DNA of 64,000 bases from Herbaspirillum rubrisubalbicans (GTDB lineage Bacteria > Pseudomonadota > Gammaproteobacteria > Burkholderiales > Burkholderiaceae_D). The stretch is taken from the NCBI RefSeq assembly GCF_003719195.1, contig NZ_CP024996.1, positions 372,001 to 436,000 of the forward strand, given 5' to 3'. This document shows, piece by piece, positions 1 through 9,113 of the stretch; positions within the stretch are counted from its first letter, which is position 1; each line of letters starts with the position of its first letter. The notes beneath the pieces were generated by a model, which did not search any database, was not told the origin of the DNA, and saw nothing but the letters and a program-made list of their open reading frames with translations. The position numbers and the translations under genes are program-made.

Positions 1-294
1 GGCGCTGCTGGCCTGGTCCACCTCGGCCAGGATGGCATTGAGCATCTCGGGCTCGACATTGGGATTGGACTGGTAAGCCAGCAGGATCTGCTTTTGCCGT
101 TCCAGCTCTTGCAGCAGGTCGGACTTGAGGTCGGCGCGTCCGGCGACCTCCAGCATTTCGAAAATGGTGGCAAGGGCGATGTGATGCTGATGCGGGCTTT
201 CCTGGTGCAGGAAGAAGACGAACTTTTCGTAGAGGTCTTCCAGTCGCAACAGCGTGCGAATACGCTCATTGAAAGGGTATTCGTAGACGATCAA
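1..294 (-). CDS. zapD: ZapD, cell division Z-ring associated protein (partial, N-terminal 98 residues)
   Basis: The window edge cuts this gene, leaving the N-terminal 98 codons. The product starts with [18 protein letters not shown], which matches the conserved start of ZapD (DUF1342), a cytoplasmic protein that cross-links FtsZ filaments. No ATG is usable: the nearby ATG at 297-299 reads into a stop. I chose a TTG start preceded by AAAGGG about 8 bases upstream. Lying next to coaE and the pilBCD genes is the usual betaproteobacterial arrangement. The family call is firm; the exact start is inferred. Confidence 0.88.
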   Translation of the reverse strand, partial: MIVYEYPFNERIRTLLRLEDLYEKFVFFLHQESPHQHHIALATIFEMLEVAGRADLKSDLLQELERQKQILLAYQSNPNVEPEMLNAILAEVDQASSA

Positions 295-519
295 AGCATG
301 ATCCCTTTATTGGTTGAACCGGACTGGTTAAGGCCGCTGACAGGCCAGGCGTGTGCAAAAACCTCGTCAACATTGCAATGTTTGTGATTCTGACCCATGC
401 AGCAGAAAAATACAAATGCAGGCGGCATCAAATGAAGCTGGGCTAGCGCCTCGGATTTGGCCGCCTGCCCGACTGTACTGCTGGCGCTGCAATGGGCTTC
501 TCGCCGCGCTTCGGGGGGC

Positions 520-1140
520 TCAGGAGCTTGCGGTCAAGGCCAGGTAATGCGCGTGCAGTCGATCTACCTGGGCCGGCAGCGCGGCGTTGTCGCCACCGTT
601 GTCGATGACGTCATGCGCCACGGCCAGCCGCGCCTGGCGGCTGGCCTGGGCGGCCATGATGGCTTCCACTTCGGCGCGTTGCAGGCCATTGCGCTGCATG
701 ACCCGCGCAATTTGTACTTCTTCCGGGCAATCCACCACCAGAATGCGGCTGGCGCGCCCAACCCAGGTGCCGGACTCCACCAGCAGCGGTACCACGAAGA
801 TGACGTAGCTGCCCGTGGCGGCTTCGGCCTGGCGCAGCGTCTCGCTACGGATGAGCGGATGCAGGATGGCTTCCAGCGCATGGCGCGCGGCCGGATTGCC
901 GAAGACATGTTGGCGCATCCGCGTGCGGTCCATGGCGCCGTGGGCGTCGATGAAGTCGTCGCCGAAGTGTTCGCGCAGGGGGGCGATGGCCAGGCCATCA
1001 GGAGCGGTCAGGGCGTGGGCGATGGCATCGGTATCGACCAGCGAGGCGCCGAGTTCGGCGAACAGATTGGCCACCGTGGTCTTGCCGCTGCCAATGCCAC
1101 CGGTCAGGCCGACGGTGAAGCGTTCAGTCAGAGAAGTCAT
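520..1140 (-). CDS. coaE: Dephospho-CoA kinase
   Basis: CoaE phosphorylates the 3'-hydroxyl of dephospho-CoA with ATP, the last step of coenzyme A synthesis, in the cytoplasm. The 206-residue length is normal for the family. A P-loop [12 protein letters not shown] lies at residues 11-22, followed by the LVDTDAIAH segment typical of CoaE and the LID-like R-x-R-Q-H-V-F region near residues 70-80. It sits 13 bases downstream of pilD on the same strand, so the two are probably cotranscribed; the pilD-coaE-zapD order is common in Betaproteobacteria. Confidence 0.96.
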   Translation of the reverse strand: MTSLTERFTVGLTGGIGSGKTTVANLFAELGASLVDTDAIAHALTAPDGLAIAPLREHFGDDFIDAHGAMDRTRMRQHVFGNPAARHALEAILHPLIRSETLRQAEAATGSYVIFVVPLLVESGTWVGRASRILVVDCPEEVQIARVMQRNGLQRAEVEAIMAAQASRQARLAVAHDVIDNGGDNAALPAQVDRLHAHYLALTASS

Positions 1141-1153
1141 GGGATCAAGTCGA

Positions 1154-2017
1154 TCAGAAAGCGTAGAGAATCAGGTTCAGCCAGTCGTGGCCCAGTACCA
1201 GCGCCAGCATTCCGGCCAGGGCCAGGCAGGGGCCGAAGGGGATGGCCTGGCCGCGCTGATGCCGTCCGCCCAGCATCAGCGCCAAGCCCAGCACCGCACC
1301 CAGCGCCGAGGCCAGCAACAGCACCAGGGGTAGCGCCTGCCAGCCCAGCCAGGCGCCCAGCGCGGCCATCAGCTTGAAGTCGCCATAGCCCAGGCCTTCC
1401 TTGCCGGTCGTCAGCTTGAAGCACCAGAAGATCAGCCACAGCACGCCATAGCCGGCCATCGCCCCCAGCACCGCATCCTGCAGCGGCACCAGGCGATGCG
1501 TGAGATTGACCAGCAAGCCCAGCCACAATAGCGGCAGGGTCAGGTCGTCGGGCAGCAGCATGGTCTGGGCGTCGATGAAGGCCAGCGCCACCAGGAAGGC
1601 GGCGCCGGTCATGAGCGCCAAGCCGGTCAGCCCCAGGCCATAGCGCCAGGCCAGTAGCGCGAAGAGCACGGCGCACAGCAGTTCCACCAGCGGATAGCGC
1701 AGGCTGATGGGCGCGCTGCAGTAGGCGCACCGTCCGCGCAGCAGCAGCCAACTCAAGACCGGCAGCTTGTGATGCAGCGCCAGCGGCGTGGCGCAATGCG
1801 GGCAGGCCGAGTGCGGCAGCCAGAGGTTGTAGCGTTCGGTATGGGGCAGCGCCTCGCCGCGTTCGTGGGCGACGAAGTTGGCGCTTTCGCGCAGCATCAT
1901 GGCCGGCAGGCGATGGATCACTACGTTGAGGAAGCTGCCCACCAGCAAGCCCAGCAGGGCAGCTACGCCAGACAGGACGGGGCTGCCGGAGACGGCATAG
2001 GCTTCCAGAAAAGGCAT
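1154..2017 (-). CDS. pilD: Type IV prepilin peptidase / N-methyltransferase
   Basis: PilD is an inner-membrane aspartic protease (family A24) that cleaves the leader of prepilins and pseudopilins and methylates the new N-terminus. The 287-residue product shows the N-terminal [12 protein letters not shown] segment, two C-x-x-C pairs (CPHC near 93 and CAYC near 118) of the cytoplasmic zinc domain, and the two catalytic aspartate contexts: [11 protein letters not shown] and GYGDFK. Multiple hydrophobic helices follow. It lies just downstream of pilC and upstream of coaE. No pilin gene is visible in the window, so its substrates are encoded elsewhere. Confidence 0.96.
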   Translation of the reverse strand: MPFLEAYAVSGSPVLSGVAALLGLLVGSFLNVVIHRLPAMMLRESANFVAHERGEALPHTERYNLWLPHSACPHCATPLALHHKLPVLSWLLLRGRCAYCSAPISLRYPLVELLCAVLFALLAWRYGLGLTGLALMTGAAFLVALAFIDAQTMLLPDDLTLPLLWLGLLVNLTHRLVPLQDAVLGAMAGYGVLWLIFWCFKLTTGKEGLGYGDFKLMAALGAWLGWQALPLVLLLASALGAVLGLALMLGGRHQRGQAIPFGPCLALAGMLALVLGHDWLNLILYAF

Positions 2018-2071
2018 CGTCGGTTCAATCGTCTTGATCGTGAATAAAAAGGAAGAAGGCGCCAGCTCGGC

Positions 2072-3325
2072 TCACACCAGCGCACCCATGCGAAACACCG
2101 GCAGGTACATCGCCACTACCAGGCCGCCGATGACCACACCCAGCACCGCCATGATAACGGGTTCCATCAGGCTGGTGAGGGCGGCCACGGCATCGTCGAC
2201 CTCGCGTTCATTGAGTTCGGCGATCTTGCCCAGCATGGCGTCGAGGGCGCCGGCTTCCTCGCCCACGGCCGTCATCTGGATGGCCAGGTCGGGAAAGACG
2301 CCGCTGGCTTGCATGGCGGTATGCAGCGAAGCGCCATTGCGTACCGCATCGCGCACCGCCAGCGAAGCCTCGGCATAGACCACGTTGCCGGCGGCACCCG
2401 CGACCGTCTCCAGCGCTTCCACCAAGGCGATGCCGGCCCCGAAGAGCGCGCCGAAGGTACGGCTCCAGCGCGCCAGCGCCGCCTGACGCAGCAGCGGGCC
2501 GAACAGCGGCAGGGACAGGCTCAGGCGCTGCGCTGCCCGTCGCATGGGCGGGTAGCGCAGCCAGGCCTGTCGGACCAGCACGGCCAGCGCGATCCCTGAC
2601 AGCAACAGCAGATGCCCGTACTGGCCCAGCAGGCGTGCCGTGCTCATGACCATGCGCGTGGCCAGCGGCAGCTCGGCACCGAATTGCTGGAACATCTGCT
2701 CGAAGGCCGGTACCACCCACAGCATGATGACCACCGTCACCACGATGGCCACCAGTACCACCGCGCAAGGGTAGGCCAATGCCGCGCGCACCTTGCCCTT
2801 CAAGGCCAGTGATTTCTCGCGATAGAGCGCGATGCGTTCCAGCATGGTGTCGAGCAGGCCGGCGTCCTCCGCGGCCCGCACCAGGTTGCAGAAGAGCGCA
2901 TCGAAGTGCCGTGGATGCTGCGCCAGTGCCGCGTGCAGGCTGTCGCCGCGCGAGACCGCCTGGCGCACCGAGGTCAGCAGGCCGGCCATGGCGCCCTGGC
3001 CGGACCCGCGGATGGCGATGTCCAGCGCCTGCAGCAGCGGCAGGCCGGCTTGCAGCATGGTGGCCAACTGGCGCGTGAAGAGCGCGATCTGCTTGTCGCT
3101 GATGCGACCCTTGGCGAGCGGGCGCGGGCGGGGGCCGGCGTGGTTAGGGGCGTGCGCCTGCACATCGGCCCGCAAGCGCGCCACGCGCAAGCCCTGGCGC
3201 CGCAATTGCGCACGCGCCTGGGTCTCATCGGTGGCTTGCAGCAGGCCGCGCTGCGGCCGGCCGTGACGGTCCAGGCCTTCCCAGCGGAAGGGGCGAGTCG
3301 AGGGTTGGCGTTCAGGTGCAGGCAA
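2072..3325 (-). CDS. pilC: Type IV pilus inner-membrane platform protein PilC
   Basis: PilC is the polytopic inner-membrane platform that couples the PilB ATPase to pilin assembly. The product has an N-terminal segment F-R-W-E-G-L-D-R-H-G-R-P-Q typical of the family and two T2SSF domains (about residues 70-200 and 270-400), each followed by hydrophobic helices. The start is uncertain: the reading frame stays open far upstream inside pilB. I chose a TTG preceded by GGGAG with a 6-base spacer, giving 417 residues, close to the usual 400-410; a GTG at 3349 is the alternative. Either start overlaps the end of pilB, implying translational coupling. Confidence 0.9.
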   Translation of the reverse strand: MPAPERQPSTRPFRWEGLDRHGRPQRGLLQATDETQARAQLRRQGLRVARLRADVQAHAPNHAGPRPRPLAKGRISDKQIALFTRQLATMLQAGLPLLQALDIAIRGSGQGAMAGLLTSVRQAVSRGDSLHAALAQHPRHFDALFCNLVRAAEDAGLLDTMLERIALYREKSLALKGKVRAALAYPCAVVLVAIVVTVVIMLWVVPAFEQMFQQFGAELPLATRMVMSTARLLGQYGHLLLLSGIALAVLVRQAWLRYPPMRRAAQRLSLSLPLFGPLLRQAALARWSRTFGALFGAGIALVEALETVAGAAGNVVYAEASLAVRDAVRNGASLHTAMQASGVFPDLAIQMTAVGEEAGALDAMLGKIAELNEREVDDAVAALTSLMEPVIMAVLGVVIGGLVVAMYLPVFRMGALV

Positions 3326-4448
3326 GGATTTCTCCCACGCTGGTTTCACCGCGCAAGACCTTGAGCAGGCCGGCGCGGCGCAGGTCGATGATGCCCTCGG
3401 CCTGCGCCTGGCGCGCCAGCTCCAGGGTGCCGGCCTGGGCCAGGATGAGCGATTGCATGGCCGGGCTGACCGGCATGACCTGATAGATCCCGGTGCGCCC
3501 ACGAAAACCGGTGTGGTTGCAGGCCGGGCAGCCCTGCGCGACGAAGGTGGCCGGCGTGCCCCCGGCCGGGCGGCGGCAATGACAGAGCTTGCGCACCAGC
3601 CGCTGGGCCACGATCAGGCTGACCGAAGCGGCGATGTTGTAGGCCGGCACGCCCATGTTGAGCAAGCGGGTCAGGGTGGCCGGGGCATCGTTGGTATGCA
3701 GGGTGGACAGCACCAGGTGCCCGGTCTGCGAAGCCTTGACGGCGATGTCGGCGGTTTCCAGGTCGCGGATCTCGCCCACCATCAGCACATCCGGGTCTTG
3801 CCGCAGGAAGGCGCGCAGGGCCAGCGCGAAGTCCAGCCCGGTGCGTTCATTGATGCTGACCTGGTTCACCCCGGGCAGGTTGATTTCCACCGGATCCTCG
3901 GCGGTGGCGATATTGACGCCCGGCTGGTTGAGCCGCTGCAGGCAGGCATACAGCGAGACGGTCTTGCCCGAGCCGGTCGGCCCGGTCATCAGTACCAGCC
4001 CGTGCGGCTTGGTGATGGCGTGCAGCAGGGCTTGCTGCTGGGCCGGTTCGTAACCCAGCTCGGCAATCGACAGCGTGGCCTGGGCGGTATCGAGGATGCG
4101 CAGCACGATCTTTTCGCCAAACTGCGTGGGCAGCGTGGAGACGCGGAAATCCACGCTGCGCTCGGCCAGCGCCAGGCGCATCTTGCCGTCCTGGGGCAGG
4201 CGTTTTTCGGCGATGTCCAGGCGCGCCAGGATCTTGAGCCGGGTGGCCAGCTTCTCGCGCAGACTCAAGGGCGGCTGCGCCAGTTCGTGCAGCACGCCAT
4301 CCACGCGCAGGCGTACCCGGAATACCGATTCAAAGGGTTCGAAGTGAAGATCCGAGGCGCCCCGACCGACCGCATCGGCCAGCAGCTTGTGCAGCAGGCG
4401 CACCACCGGGACATCGTCGTCGGCTACCGCCGTATCGGGAGCTTGCAT
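3312..4448 (-). CDS. pilB: Type IV pilus assembly ATPase PilB, short form
   Basis: This is a GspE/PilB-type secretion ATPase that powers pilus extension. Visible motifs are the Walker A GPTGSGKT, the Asp box, the Walker B region DPDVLMVGEIRD and the His box STLHTND. The start is an ATG with GAGG 7 bases upstream, giving 378 residues; typical PilB proteins are about 570 because of an N-terminal MshEN domain, which is absent here. The region between its start and the next upstream gene is only about 130 bases, so no separate N-terminal gene is adjacent. The C-terminal zinc motif is also shortened and reads C-H-C and C-P-A-C rather than two C-x-x-C pairs. Confidence 0.88.
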   Translation of the reverse strand: MQAPDTAVADDDVPVVRLLHKLLADAVGRGASDLHFEPFESVFRVRLRVDGVLHELAQPPLSLREKLATRLKILARLDIAEKRLPQDGKMRLALAERSVDFRVSTLPTQFGEKIVLRILDTAQATLSIAELGYEPAQQQALLHAITKPHGLVLMTGPTGSGKTVSLYACLQRLNQPGVNIATAEDPVEINLPGVNQVSINERTGLDFALALRAFLRQDPDVLMVGEIRDLETADIAVKASQTGHLVLSTLHTNDAPATLTRLLNMGVPAYNIAASVSLIVAQRLVRKLCHCRRPAGGTPATFVAQGCPACNHTGFRGRTGIYQVMPVSPAMQSLILAQAGTLELARQAQAEGIIDLRRAGLLKVLRGETSVGEILACT

Positions 4449-4577
4449 GGGAGACCTCGCGCGCAGGGCAACGTACAGGGAGCGCAAGTCTCCCATGCAG
4501 TGCGACGGCGGCAAAGCGGGTCAGCGGTTTGCGTGGGCCAATGTCGGTGGAGTTCGATGTGGCGCCAGCGTAGCGTC

Positions 4578-5867
4578 TTAGTCGGGTGTCGTGGGCGGCG
4601 GCAAGGCAATCAGCTTGACCATGCGGATGGCCTGGTTCTGCACCTGCACGATCTCGATCACGCAGCCATCGATCTTCACGGCCACGCTGGCTTCGGGGAT
4701 GTCCTGCAGGGTTTCCAGCAGCAGGCCATTGATGGTCTTGGGACCGTCCAGCGGCAGCTTCAGGCCCAGGCGCTTGTTGATATCGCGCAGGGTGGTGCTG
4801 CCTTCGAGCAGGCAGGTACCCTCCTTGTCCCAGCTGAAGCCTTCGCCGGAAGAGCCGGGCGAGGAAGTGGTGAATTCGCCGATCATCTCTTCGATGATGT
4901 CTTCCAGCGTCACCAGGCCCTGCACCTCGCCGTATTCATCGACCACGATGCCCAGGCGTTCATGGTTTTCCTGGAAGTATTGCAACTGGGTGAAGATATC
5001 CGTTTCCACCGGCACGTAGTAGGGCGCCGAGAGCAGGGCGCGGATGTCGTCGTGGCTGATCTCTTCTTCCTGGCGGAACAGCGACACCGTCTTGCGCACG
5101 TGCAGGATGCCTACGATGTGGTTGATCTCACCCTCGAACACCGGCAGCTTGTTGTGATAGCAGGTGGCCAGCTGGTGCAGGATGTCCTCCACCGGTGCTG
5201 CCAGGTTCAGGGCCTCGACCTGGGCGCGTGGGGTCATCACGTCTTCCACCGAGATCTTTTCCAGGTCGAACAGGTTCAGCAGAATGCTCTTGTGCTTTTG
5301 CGGGATGAAGCTGCCGCCTTCGAGCACGATGGAGCGCAGTTCTTCGGGCGAGATGCGCTGCTCGGCGGCGCGCGCGCCGGTCTTGATGTGCAGCAGCTTG
5401 AGGATGGCCGAGACGAAGATATTGACGAACCACACCAGCGGCTTGGCCACTCGCATCAGCGGTTTCAGGATGAAGCTGGTGAACAGCGCAATGCGCTCGG
5501 GATGGGTAGCGCCGATCACCTTGGGCACGATCTCGGCAAAGACGATCAGCAGCGCTGCCACGAAGGCGGTGGCCGCAGTGATGACACGCTGGTGGTTGCC
5601 GAAGGCGGCGATGGCCAATGCAGTCACCAGCGCCGTGGCCAGTGCATTGATGACGGTATTGGCGATGAGGATCAGCGAGAGCAGCCGTTCAGTGCGGTCC
5701 AGCAGCCACAGGATGGTGATGGCGGCACGGTTGCCCTGTTTGGCCAGGTGCCGTAGGCGATGACGGTTGGCGGCCATCAGCGCGGTCTCGGTCATGGAAA
5801 AGAAGGCCGAGAGCAGGATCAGGATCAGGAGTGCAAGAGCTTGCACCCATATGGGTACGGTATCCAA
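4578..5867 (-). CDS. CNNM/CBS-pair/CorC_HlyC membrane protein (YfjD type)
   Basis: A 429-residue inner-membrane protein of the HlyC/CorC family, related to E. coli YfjD and implicated in divalent-cation (magnesium, cobalt) homeostasis. Domain order is an N-terminal CNNM transmembrane domain (about 1-190, with the A-F-F-S-M-T-E-T-A-L-M signature), a CBS pair (about 200-330, containing V-M-T-P-R and G-I-V-V-D-E-Y-G), and a CorC_HlyC domain to the C-terminus. The start is a TTG; a TGA four codons upstream makes it the earliest possible. In many proteobacteria yfjD is found near ffh and ypjD, both of which occur elsewhere in this window. The transported ion is not determinable here. Confidence 0.9.
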   Translation of the reverse strand: MDTVPIWVQALALLILILLSAFFSMTETALMAANRHRLRHLAKQGNRAAITILWLLDRTERLLSLILIANTVINALATALVTALAIAAFGNHQRVITAATAFVAALLIVFAEIVPKVIGATHPERIALFTSFILKPLMRVAKPLVWFVNIFVSAILKLLHIKTGARAAEQRISPEELRSIVLEGGSFIPQKHKSILLNLFDLEKISVEDVMTPRAQVEALNLAAPVEDILHQLATCYHNKLPVFEGEINHIVGILHVRKTVSLFRQEEEISHDDIRALLSAPYYVPVETDIFTQLQYFQENHERLGIVVDEYGEVQGLVTLEDIIEEMIGEFTTSSPGSSGEGFSWDKEGTCLLEGSTTLRDINKRLGLKLPLDGPKTINGLLLETLQDIPEASVAVKIDGCVIEIVQVQNQAIRMVKLIALPPPTTPD

Positions 5868-6332
5868 ACGTTGCCGTCAGTTGATTGCCCTCGCGCACGG
5901 GAGGGAGTCGGCGGGCCTGTTTGCTTGTCGTCATGACAGGCAAGCCAGGGCGGCCAGCGAGCGCCAAAGTCTAGACGATGGGCGCGCATCCCGCAAGCAG
6001 GCCGGAGCGGCTTGCCTTGCAGTAATGCCGCACATTGGCAGTAAGGGCAAAAGCGCGTATAATGCAGGGATCGCTCAAGAAAAGAGCGGAAATCCTGATC
6101 CCCACGCGCCTTGTCGTACCCGAACCCTGCAATCCGCGTGATTCGCATCTTCATCCGCTTCCCCGAGTAAAGAATCTGCGCTACCGGCCTCACCGCTAGC
6201 GCGTTCACCTGCCCTCCGACCTTAACGCTCCCGGCCGCCGCGTTGCGTGGCCAGTCCGTCAAAGCCAGAGATTGCTGATACCCCGAGCCCTTCCTCGCTG
6301 GAGGTCGCGCGCTCACGCACAAGAAAGAGAAA
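5868..6332. other. Intergenic region holding the infA promoter and a long leader
   Basis: No convincing gene is present in these 465 bases. The left part is the upstream region of the CNNM/CBS gene. The right part holds a strong sigma-70-type promoter for infA and about 265 bases of untranslated leader, including a short CGCTC/GAGCG inverted pair just after the promoter. Confidence 0.6.
6035..6063 (+). promoter_or_regulatory. Sigma-70-type promoter for infA
   Basis: A -35 TTGGCA (6035-6040) and a perfect -10 TATAAT (6058-6063) are separated by 17 bases. The nearest downstream gene on this strand is infA, about 270 bases away, implying a long 5' leader. Confidence 0.75.
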
Positions 6333-6596
6333 ATGGCAAAAGAAGAACTGATCGAAATGCAAGGACAAGTCTCCGAAGTCCTCCCCGACTCCCGTTTCCG
6401 TGTGGCACTGGACAATGGCCACTCGCTGATCGCCTACACGGCCGGTCGCATGAAGAAAAATTTCATCAAGATCCTGGCGGGCGACAAGGTCACGCTGGAA
6501 CTGTCTCCCTACGACCTCAACAAGGGTCGCATCATCTTCCGTCACCTGGAGCAGCGCGGCCCCAGCGGCCCCCGTCCGGGCTTCCGCCGCCGCTAA
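6333..6596 (+). CDS. infA: Translation initiation factor IF-1 (paralogue with basic tail)
   Basis: IF-1 binds the 30S ribosomal A site during initiation. The 87-residue product has the full S1/OB fold, with [11 protein letters not shown] at the start, G-H-S-L-I-A-Y and the conserved [13 protein letters not shown] region. It is longer than the classic 72-residue IF-1 because of a C-terminal [13 protein letters not shown] tail, which is typical of the second infA copy in Betaproteobacteria; the canonical copy normally sits in the ribosomal-protein operon. The start is an ATG after AAGAAAGAGAAA. The gene stands alone behind its own promoter. Confidence 0.95.
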   Translation: MAKEELIEMQGQVSEVLPDSRFRVALDNGHSLIAYTAGRMKKNFIKILAGDKVTLELSPYDLNKGRIIFRHLEQRGPSGPRPGFRRR

Positions 6597-6670
6597 GACT
6601 GCGGCGCACGCGCGCTGCCTGGGGGGAGGGTCAGCCCTTTACCGGATCGGTTTTGCGAAAGAAAAACAAT

Positions 6671-6928
6671 ATGCCTACTCCGGTCGAGCATCAGGAGCAG
6701 TACAAGGGTTTCCAGGTCTGGCTGCGCTGCACCGGCAGGCTAGACCAGTGGGAAGTCAGTGCCGTGCGCATCGTCGATAGTCTGACTCAGGGAGAACCAC
6801 TGTTTCCCAAGCGACCGCTTCCCGGTCGCTCCGACAGCGCCGCCCATGCCATTGACCGTGGCATGGCGTGGGCCAGGGCGGTGATTGATCAGCTTGATCC
6901 GACGCTGGATGGAGAGTGGTCCGCGTGA
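6671..6928 (+). CDS. Small hypothetical protein
   Basis: An 85-residue soluble protein without recognisable domain. It contains G-F-Q-V-W-L-R-C-T-G-R near the N-terminus and an aromatic/charged C-terminal half, with no signal peptide or membrane segment. It begins at an ATG with a weak purine-rich upstream stretch and lies 74 bases after infA, converging on the winged-helix gene. Coding is supported by length, codon character and composition like its neighbours, but function is unknown. Confidence 0.6.
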   Translation: MPTPVEHQEQYKGFQVWLRCTGRLDQWEVSAVRIVDSLTQGEPLFPKRPLPGRSDSAAHAIDRGMAWARAVIDQLDPTLDGEWSA

Positions 6929-6939
6929 GCCTTCTGCCC

Positions 6940-7302
6940 CTAGCGGCTACGTCCGCTATCGGCCGCCTTGATCAGGCATTGCGAGACCTTCACCAGATGT
7001 TGCTGGGCCGCCTCGGTGAGGTTGATCTGCTTGCGCCTGCCGTCCTCTGTCTCGGACAGGGCGATCCACCCCTTTGCCACCAGTGACTTCAGTCGCAGGT
7101 GCACCGTCACCGGCGAGCCCAGCGAGGCATCCCCGGTCACGTCGGTCACCGACAGGCTGTCCTCGGCGTGCAGTGCCCTGGTGATGTGGTCGAAGATTTT
7201 CTTTTCCAGTGGCTCCAGCGTGGGCAGATCATGAATCGATTCTATGAGTTCCAGAAAGCGCACATAGATATCCATGTGCCGTTTTCGCTTGTTAGCACCC
7301 AT
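6940..7302 (-). CDS. MarR-like winged-helix transcriptional regulator
   Basis: A 120-residue protein with a winged-helix DNA-binding fold: helix L-E-P-L-E-K-K-I-F-D-H-I, a recognition-helix region S-P-V-T-V-H-L-R-L-K-S-L-V-A-K-G-W-I, then the wing S-E-T-E-D-G-R-R-K-Q-I-N-L-T. This is the pattern of MarR-type repressors. The ATG has a good AGAGGA ribosome-binding site 6 bases upstream. It is divergent from the four-gene exported-protein cluster, across a long intergenic region with an AT-rich inverted repeat, so it may control itself or that cluster. The ligand is unknown. Confidence 0.75.
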   Translation of the reverse strand: MGANKRKRHMDIYVRFLELIESIHDLPTLEPLEKKIFDHITRALHAEDSLSVTDVTGDASLGSPVTVHLRLKSLVAKGWIALSETEDGRRKQINLTEAAQQHLVKVSQCLIKAADSGRSR

Positions 7303-7925
7303 CTTGATTCCTCTGCAGATTAAATGTGAACAGGCCCCAGTACTGCAGCATCCGTATCAAGGGGCTATCTTCCAGATGATCAATACCACCAGAATCCGAA
7401 GCATCGGACTGGGCGTGCTGTTGTTGAGCGCAAGGAGTTTGACTCATCGATCCATCCGTTCGCGTGAAAAGTTTTTCTGATCGAAGTCAAGTTTAGTCTA
7501 TATAAATATAGAATCTAAATATATTTTATAAATAAGATGCCGGCGTGGAAGAACGTGGAGCCCTTTTCCGAAGAAGACGGATCTTCTTCGTTGCCTCACG
7601 TCATGTTTGCTGAAGATAGATAATCGATTACGTCAAAATCACGTAAGGCGATTGGCAAACGTGAAGCGCGATGGTAATGTACCGAAAAAAATTTTTAGAG
7701 TCTGGGAAAACAGGGCTGCGGGGAGCGGCGCATTTCCTGGCAAGGCTTCAACCATCGACTGTACTGGGATGGTGGTCGCGATCCATGTGGGGTGGAACGC
7801 GACATGAGCAGTGCATGAGCCGTGCCAGCGAGGTAACGCTATCCTCCTTCCATCCAATGATCCTGGACGATAACAAGTCGTTCCATCTTCATTCCAGATG
7901 AACGATTTCAACCACTGGGGGGTGG
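7303..7925. other. Long intergenic region between regulator and envelope cluster
   Basis: No convincing gene in 623 bases. It contains a strongly AT-rich stretch around 7490-7540, an extended inverted repeat at 7492-7519, a 9-bp hairpin CGAAGAAGA/TCTTCTTCG at 7569-7590 with loop CGGA, and a TTACGT/ACGTAA inverted pair at 7628-7646. Short open frames here have no ribosome-binding sites or recognisable products. Confidence 0.6.
7492..7519. promoter_or_regulatory. AT-rich nested inverted repeat, candidate operator
   Basis: Nested arms are visible: TTTAG (7492-7496) with CTAAA (7515-7519), and inside them CTATAT (7498-7503) with ATATAG (7506-7511) around a central AA. It lies in the intergenic region between a MarR-like regulator and the envelope cluster, which suits a dimeric repressor site. 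The assignment to that regulator is inference. Confidence 0.45.
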
Positions 7926-9113
7926 GTGATTTACTTCAGATATTTCCGGCAGCGGCTGGGGGCCTTGCTGCTGCTGTCCATCATGTCGTCCTTCGCTGGG
8001 GCGCAACAGCCACCGGACGTGGCCTTTGCCGGGTTTGCCTTCGCCGGTGGCGAGAGCACCATGAAGGCGCGTTTCCCATATTCACAGCGCTATGAAGCGA
8101 CGCAGCAGAGCGCCGGCAAGACCGTCTATCAGTTGCTGATGCAGCAGTTGCAGGCGACACCACCGACGCACTTGCGCATCACCACCCAGCTCGATGAGCT
8201 CAAGGGGCGCGACCAGGCCCTGGCCGTGGCGCTGGTGGTGGGCAATGAGACCGTCTCCGATGAGACCTTCGGCAACGTGCACAAGCTGATGGTGGTCATT
8301 CGTGCGCAGGTGATGTTCTTCGACTTCAAGTCGATGAACGTGGTGCGTTCGTATCCGGTCAGCTTTGCCTATGTCGATGTTCTGGATCATGCCGCCCGCG
8401 AAGATGAAATCATGGCGCGCGTCAGGCTGGTCTACGAAGGGACTGGCGACAAGCCGGGCATCCTGGCGCGCTTCGTCAACAGTGTGGCCAAGGCGCAGAT
8501 TCCGGCGCAGGTCACGCGTTACCTGCAGGTGGTCAATGTACGCGTGAGTCCCGAGGCGCAGGCGGTGATTCCCGCGTCGCTCCGCTCCGAGCCGGGGGCG
8601 GTCGAGACCTGGGCCGCCGACCTGGTGGGCGAAGCCATCTCCACCCGTGCCGGCGTGCCCATCGTGCCGTATTCCAAGGGCTATGCCATCGGCAATGTAA
8701 TGTCCTTGCGCGTCTCCGATGGGACGGTATGGCAGCTCAAGTTGCCCAAGCCCGACTACGAGATCAGCGTGGACCTGACCAACTTCAAGAAGATCAAGTT
8801 CAGTGAAGTGGCCGGTGGTGCCACCACCTACGTCTATGGCGCCTATGGTGCAATCCGCATCGTCGAGCCGCTGGGCAACAAGGTCTATCTCGATACCGCC
8901 CTGAAGAATGGCGAGACCCGCATCATCCCGGCCAGCCAGCAGTACGTGGACGACTTCCCGCATTTCTATGACGCCCTCAACGGCATGTTCGTCAAGCTGG
9001 CGCAGGTCATCGATGGCACTGGCGACGAAAAGTGGATCAAGAGTGCGGCCGCGGCCAGTGCCATTGAACAGCAGATTGTGCAAACCAAGGAGTTGATGAA
9101 GTCATGCAAGTAA
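7926..9113 (+). CDS. Exported protein of unknown function, first gene of envelope cluster
   Basis: A 395-residue protein with a classical signal peptide: basic start R-Y-F-R-Q-R, hydrophobic core L-G-A-L-L-L-L-S-I-M and a likely cleavage after A-G-A near residue 26. It is therefore periplasmic or outer-membrane associated. I do not recognise a named domain. The mature part is mixed alpha/beta, and from about 70 to 190 has repeated beta-strand patterns such as L-R-I-T-T-Q-L and V-V-I-R-A-Q-V-M-F-F-D-F. The start is a GTG just after a G-rich stretch. The end overlaps the next gene by 10 bases, so the two are translationally linked. Nearby genes suggest a role in an envelope assembly with a CsgG-like lipoprotein. 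Confidence 0.8.
   Translation: MIYFRYFRQRLGALLLLSIMSSFAGAQQPPDVAFAGFAFAGGESTMKARFPYSQRYEATQQSAGKTVYQLLMQQLQATPPTHLRITTQLDELKGRDQALAVALVVGNETVSDETFGNVHKLMVVIRAQVMFFDFKSMNVVRSYPVSFAYVDVLDHAAREDEIMARVRLVYEGTGDKPGILARFVNSVAKAQIPAQVTRYLQVVNVRVSPEAQAVIPASLRSEPGAVETWAADLVGEAISTRAGVPIVPYSKGYAIGNVMSLRVSDGTVWQLKLPKPDYEISVDLTNFKKIKFSEVAGGATTYVYGAYGAIRIVEPLGNKVYLDTALKNGETRIIPASQQYVDDFPHFYDALNGMFVKLAQVIDGTGDEKWIKSAAAASAIEQQIVQTKELMKSCK

Noticed and set aside
3453..5756. A 767-codon plus-strand frame across pilB and the CNNM/CBS gene
   Set aside because: It overlaps two real minus-strand genes and encodes a Gln/His-rich product typical of antisense shadows.
7639..7911. A 90-codon minus-strand frame in the long intergenic region
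   Set aside because: No ribosome-binding site, unusual composition and no recognisable domain.
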